Positions 29,624-33,072 of a DNA stretch of 33,072 nt are shown here, one piece after another. The stretch's first letter is position 1. Every line of letters starts with the position of its first letter. Below the pieces are notes generated by a model. It saw nothing but the letters and a program-made list of their open reading frames with translations. It did not search any database and was not told the DNA's origin. The DNA comes from Scatomorpha sp036653715 (GTDB lineage Bacteria; Bacillota; Clostridia; Oscillospirales; Oscillospiraceae): assembly GCA_036653715.1 (NCBI GenBank), contig JAVVTL010000010.1, positions 1 through 33,072 on the forward strand, in the 5' to 3' direction. The translations under genes were made by a program, and so were the position numbers.

Positions 29624-31084
29624 ATGGTTTTTTCAAGCCTTATATTTTTATACGCTTTTTTGCCGCTCTCGCTTCTTGTCTACTCCCTCTGCGGGAGCAA
29701 ACGGGCGAAGAACACCTCGCTGCTCCTATTCTCGCTCGTATTCTATGCATGGGGCGAGCCGAAATACGTTCTGCTGCTGATGTTCATGGCATTTTCATCT
29801 TGGTTCTGCGCTCTGCGCGTCGTCGGAGGAGACGAGCGAAAGCGCAGGGCTTGGCTTGCCATATCCTGTGCGGTTGACATAATCCTTATAGGCTTCTTTA
29901 AATACTCGGGGCTCATCTGCTCGGTCTTTGGCACGCCGCCGGCTTTTATTGCGAACATCGCCCTGCCGATAGGCATATCCTTCTACACCTTTCAGCTTTT
30001 GACATATGTCGTGGACGTATACCGCGGGGACGCGGAGCCGCAGGCGAGCTATTGGAACGTCCTGCTCTATGCCGCGCTGTTCCACCAATGCGTCGCCGGC
30101 CCGATTGTCCGCTACAAGACCATAGCCACGGAGCTTTTTGAGGCGCGCGACGAGCGCTCCGATTTGCTCCCGGGCATCTCGCGCTTCTGTGCGGGACTTG
30201 CCAAGAAGACCCTGCTTGCAAACCCCTGCGGCGCCTTGGCGGACGCCCTCCTCTTGGCGAACGGGACAGCCTCGAACGCCGCGCTTTTCGGCGCTAACGC
30301 TGATGCGCTGTCGCGCTTGCCCGTTTTGGGCGCATGGCTCGGTGTTTTGGCGTTTATGCTCCAGATATACCTCGATTTTTCCGCCTACTCTGACATGGCG
30401 GTGGGCATGGGCAGAATGCTCGGCCTGCACTACCCGGAGAACTTTGACTACCCCTACATCTCGCGCGGGGTCACGGAATTTTGGCGGCGCTGGCATATCA
30501 GCCTCGGCACATTTTTCCGAGATTATGTCTATATCCCCCTCGGCGGGCGGCAGCGCTCGCCTTGGCGCAACGTGCTTAATCTCCTTGCCGTTTGGGCGCT
30601 GACGGGGCTTTGGCACGGCGCAAGCTGGAACTTCGTCCTCTGGGGGCTGTGGTTTTTTGTCTTTATCCTGCTCGAGCGCCTGTTCCTCTCGCGCCTGTTG
30701 GACAGGCTGCCAAAGGTTTTTTCGCACCTCTATCTGCTGATTGTCGTGTTTTTGGGCTGGGTAATTTTCCGTTTCACCGACCTGCGCCTCGGCGTCACCG
30801 TGCTTGCCGCCCTGTTTGGACAAAACGGCAACGCACTTGCGGATTTTGCGGTGACGACGCAGCTCAAAAACAATCTGTTTTTGCTCATTGTCTCCGTCCT
30901 TGCCTGCACGCCGCTTGTGAAAATTATTGGCGCACGTCTCGAGCTTCGCGCCGCGCGCAGACCCGCCTTTGGCAGAGTGTGGGAGCTTCTGCGCTATGCC
31001 GTCATACCTGTGGGTCTGCTCCTGCTCTCCACGGCTTCGCTCGTGGGCGCAAGCTATAACCCGTTTATTTACTTTCAGTTTTGA
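29624..31084 (+). CDS. MBOAT family O-acyltransferase (AlgI/DltB-like)
   Basis: The 486-residue polytopic protein belongs to the membrane-bound O-acyltransferase family. Signature residues are FWRRWHISLGTFFRDYVYIP (H291) and the catalytic His in LWHGASWNFVLWG (H331). The N-terminus FLPLSLLVYSL and FYAWGEPKYV are typical of AlgI-like members. MBOAT proteins move acyl groups across the membrane for O-acylation of extracellular glycans. The downstream DHHW protein, overlapping in transcript with no gap, is the expected extracellular transferase. No clear Shine-Dalgarno precedes ATG 29624. No polysaccharide genes adjoin, so the acylated glycan is unknown. Confidence 0.94.
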   Translation: MVFSSLIFLYAFLPLSLLVYSLCGSKRAKNTSLLLFSLVFYAWGEPKYVLLLMFMAFSSWFCALRVVGGDERKRRAWLAISCAVDIILIGFFKYSGLICSVFGTPPAFIANIALPIGISFYTFQLLTYVVDVYRGDAEPQASYWNVLLYAALFHQCVAGPIVRYKTIATELFEARDERSDLLPGISRFCAGLAKKTLLANPCGALADALLLANGTASNAALFGANADALSRLPVLGAWLGVLAFMLQIYLDFSAYSDMAVGMGRMLGLHYPENFDYPYISRGVTEFWRRWHISLGTFFRDYVYIPLGGRQRSPWRNVLNLLAVWALTGLWHGASWNFVLWGLWFFVFILLERLFLSRLLDRLPKVFSHLYLLIVVFLGWVIFRFTDLRLGVTVLAALFGQNGNALADFAVTTQLKNNLFLLIVSVLACTPLVKIIGARLELRAARRPAFGRVWELLRYAVIPVGLLLLSTASLVGASYNPFIYFQF

Positions 31085-31092
31085 GGATTAAA

Positions 31093-32505
31093 ATGAACAA
31101 GCTCCCGGAAGAAAAACCAAATAGCGAGGGCCGCGCCACAAGGCGGGAAAAGCGCGAGGCGGAGACACACCGCCTCCGTCTTGCGCTGCCGTTTTTCACC
31201 GTCATGGCGCTGCTGACGGTTGTGGCCTTCATAATCCCACTGCGCCCCAAGGAGTCCATGAGCGAGAAGCGCGAGCTGACGGCATTCCCGAGCTTCAGCG
31301 CCGAGACGCTTGTCTCGGGCGAGTATTTTGACGGCATTTCCGCATGGTTTTCGGATACCTTCCCGGGGCGGGAGGGCTGGATACGCGCCGCCGCCGCCGT
31401 GGACGGACTGCATGGCCTCTCCGACGTGACCCTCTACGGAGAGCTTGGCACGGCGGACGAGATACCCACCGGCACGCCAATTCCCACCGAGACGCCGAGC
31501 GCGACGCCCGCGCCGACGGAGTCCCCGCCCCCGCCGCCGGAGGTCGTTGTCACAAGCCCGCCGGAGAAATCCGTCGAGCACTGGGGCGGCATTGACGTCG
31601 GCAACGACGCGGAGGTAATCTTCGGCACCGTGCTCCAAATCGGCGACGCCGCCTTTGCGTATTACGGCTTCTCGCAATACGGCTCCGACCGCTACATCAA
31701 GCTCATGAACGGCTTTGCGGATGCGATGGCGGAGAAGGACGTGGAGGTCTATGACGTCCTCATACCCACGAGCGTCGGCGTGCTTGTCTCCTCCGACTAC
31801 ATGGAAAAAATCAAAAGCTCCGACCAGGGCGCGTCCATAAGCTACATGTTTAAGAACATGAATGATAACGTCAAGAAGGTCAATATCTTCAACACGCTTG
31901 TGGAGCACAACGACGAGTATCTGTATTTCCGCACCGACCACCATTGGACGGCGCTTGGCGCATATTACGGCTATTCGCAGCTCTGCGCCGTGGCGGGCTT
32001 TGAGCCTGTGCCTCTTGAAAATTACGAGGTCATGGAGCTTCCCGGCTTCAAGGGCAGCTATTTTTGGAGCTGCAACCAAAACTCGAAGCTGCGCGAGGAC
32101 ACCGTCTTCGCCTACAATCCGCCCGGCGACATAAGTATGCAGATTACCTCGCAGGAGGGGGGAACCTTCCCCTGGCCGGTGCTGACGGACATGTCAAAGG
32201 CGGACGCGAACTCGAAATACATGGCGTTCCTCGGCGGCGACCATCCGATGACACTCATAACCAACAACGACCTGCCCGAGGCTCAAAACTGCGTGCTGAT
32301 TAAGGATTCCTTCGGCAATCCCTTTGCGCCGTTTCTGACACAGCACTACCACAACGTCTATGTCCTCGATTACAGGAGCTATTCGGCTATGAAGCTGCGC
32401 TATTTTGTGGATTACTACGAGATAGACGACGTGATTTTTGCGGAGAGCCTTGCCATGGCTCAGGGCGACGGGACGCTCGATTTGCTTGAATCGCTGTGCA
32501 GATAA
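31093..32505 (+). CDS. DHHW family (AlgX/AlgJ-like) SGNH-type acyltransferase partner
   Basis: The 470-residue protein has a cytoplasmic basic N-terminus, one membrane anchor (about residues 35-55), and an extracytoplasmic domain. A Pro/Thr-rich spacer (TPIPTETPSATPAPTESP) near residues 130-150 precedes the catalytic region. The family motif DHHW is at residues 282-285 and KDSFG, with the likely nucleophile S406, is near the end. Such proteins finish acyl transfer to surface polysaccharide started by an MBOAT partner, encoded just upstream. ATG 31093 is chosen over TTG 31081 since GAGG lies 6 bases before it; it starts 8 bases after the MBOAT stop. Confidence 0.92.
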   Translation: MNKLPEEKPNSEGRATRREKREAETHRLRLALPFFTVMALLTVVAFIIPLRPKESMSEKRELTAFPSFSAETLVSGEYFDGISAWFSDTFPGREGWIRAAAAVDGLHGLSDVTLYGELGTADEIPTGTPIPTETPSATPAPTESPPPPPEVVVTSPPEKSVEHWGGIDVGNDAEVIFGTVLQIGDAAFAYYGFSQYGSDRYIKLMNGFADAMAEKDVEVYDVLIPTSVGVLVSSDYMEKIKSSDQGASISYMFKNMNDNVKKVNIFNTLVEHNDEYLYFRTDHHWTALGAYYGYSQLCAVAGFEPVPLENYEVMELPGFKGSYFWSCNQNSKLREDTVFAYNPPGDISMQITSQEGGTFPWPVLTDMSKADANSKYMAFLGGDHPMTLITNNDLPEAQNCVLIKDSFGNPFAPFLTQHYHNVYVLDYRSYSAMKLRYFVDYYEIDDVIFAESLAMAQGDGTLDLLESLCR

Positions 32506-32556
32506 AATGATGCGCAAAAAATATTAATATATTTATATAAGGAAGGCATGGGATAA

Positions 32557-33036
32557 ATGTCAATCGAAAAAGGCAGAGAGTATTTCAGACAATTCGGCAT
32601 GGAGGAGCGCGTGATAGAGTTCGAGGTCTCGAGCGCTACTGTGGAGCTTGCCGCCGCCGCCCTCGGTGTAGAGGGCGCGAGGATAGCCAAGACGCTGTCC
32701 TTCAAAACGCAGGAGGGCGGCTGCCTGCTCATTCTCGCCGCCGGCGACGCGCGGATAGATAACCGCAAATTCAAGGATTTCTTCGGCTTCAAGGCAAAGA
32801 TGCCCACGGCGGAGGAGGTGCTGGAGCTTGTCGGTCACCCTGTCGGCGGCGTCTGCCCCTTCGGAATAAACGATGGCGTGGACGTCTACCTCGACGAGAG
32901 CCTAAAGCGCTTCAACACCGTTTTCCCCGCCGTCGGCAGCGGCAAAAGCGCAATCGAGCTTAACATGGACGAGCTGGAAAAATACTCCAAATCCAAGGCG
33001 TGGATAGACGTCTGCAAGCTCCCGGAGACCGTATAA
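32557..33036 (+). CDS. YbaK/EbsC family aminoacyl-tRNA deacylase
   Basis: The 159-residue protein is a complete YbaK-type domain: ARIAKTLSF with the conserved Lys at residue 45, GHPVGGVCPFGI and DESLKRFNTVFPAVGS. Members hydrolyse misacylated tRNAs such as Cys-tRNA-Pro in trans; the exact substrate here is not determined. AAGGAAGG lies upstream of ATG 32557. It follows the DHHW gene by 51 AT-rich bases, which may hold its own promoter. No functional tie to the acylation genes is apparent. Confidence 0.92.
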   Translation: MSIEKGREYFRQFGMEERVIEFEVSSATVELAAAALGVEGARIAKTLSFKTQEGGCLLILAAGDARIDNRKFKDFFGFKAKMPTAEEVLELVGHPVGGVCPFGINDGVDVYLDESLKRFNTVFPAVGSGKSAIELNMDELEKYSKSKAWIDVCKLPETV

Positions 33037-33072
33037 AAACCATATAAAAAACTCAGCCTGTCAAAAAAGCGC

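Noticed and set aside
29403..29636. N-terminal extension of the SASP gene to 29636 on the minus strand
   Set aside because: The added residues have no family match, cross the promoter region and lack a ribosome site; ATG 29402 is well supported.

Overview
The window looks like a draft-genome contig from a spore-forming, high-GC (about 60 % by eye) member of the Clostridia, most like the Oscillospiraceae/Ruminococcaceae. The complete spoIIIAA-AH operon and an alpha/beta-type small acid-soluble spore protein establish endospore formation. The order asp23-nusB-xseA-xseB-ispA-dxs-tlyA-nadK-argR-recN is the usual Clostridia housekeeping string. Two runs of exactly 100 N (1295-1394 and 14941-15040) are scaffolding gaps, both inside low-complexity coding sequence. 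There is no sign of phage, IS element, CRISPR array, tRNA or rRNA. No gene-free stretch exceeds 300 bases; the two longest, 26893-27093 and 29403-29623, hold terminators, promoters and inverted repeats described below.

Layout: (1) 37-2128, minus strand: a translationally coupled pair of CobW/COG0523 GTPases. One has a Cys/His-rich metal-binding insert; the other has a divergent G domain fused to a domain like the C-terminal half of the YcgQ/TIGR03943 (DUF1980) family. A GH3 lipoprotein diverges from them and a cation diffusion facilitator faces it across a bidirectional terminator. (2) 4707-8808: a YtrA-type GntR regulator with a near-perfect palindrome over its own -10 box, a DUF5808-like membrane protein, an ABC ATPase and a permease, as one operon. 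(3) 8882-9352: an unknown small membrane protein. (4) 9457-13972: spoIIIAA to spoIIIAH, mostly with stop/start overlaps, encoding the mother-cell side of the feeding-tube channel. SpoIIIAG is strikingly short. (5) 14098-24813: the asp23 to tyrS string, interrupted by one terminator between ispA and dxs. It links transcription antitermination, exonuclease VII, isoprenoid synthesis, rRNA methylation, NADP supply, arginine control and recombinational repair. (6) 24832-26892: rplU, rpmA and obg behind a near-consensus promoter and a structured leader. The Prp protease gene normally between rplU and rpmA is absent, and L27 lacks the N-terminal extension that Prp removes. (7) 27065-29103: a LytTR response regulator and GHKL sensor kinase. 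(8) 29208-33036: an SASP gene on the minus strand diverges, across a 17/20 inverted repeat, from an MBOAT acyltransferase plus DHHW/AlgX-like partner (surface glycan O-acylation), followed by a YbaK-family deacylase.

No clearly new multi-gene system stands out. The most interesting signals are the coordinated absence of Prp and the L27 extension, the minimal SpoIIIAG, the CobW-DUF1980-like fusion beside a Cys/His-rich CobW GTPase, the autoregulatory palindrome at 4724-4746, and the unexplained inverted repeat at 29459-29536.
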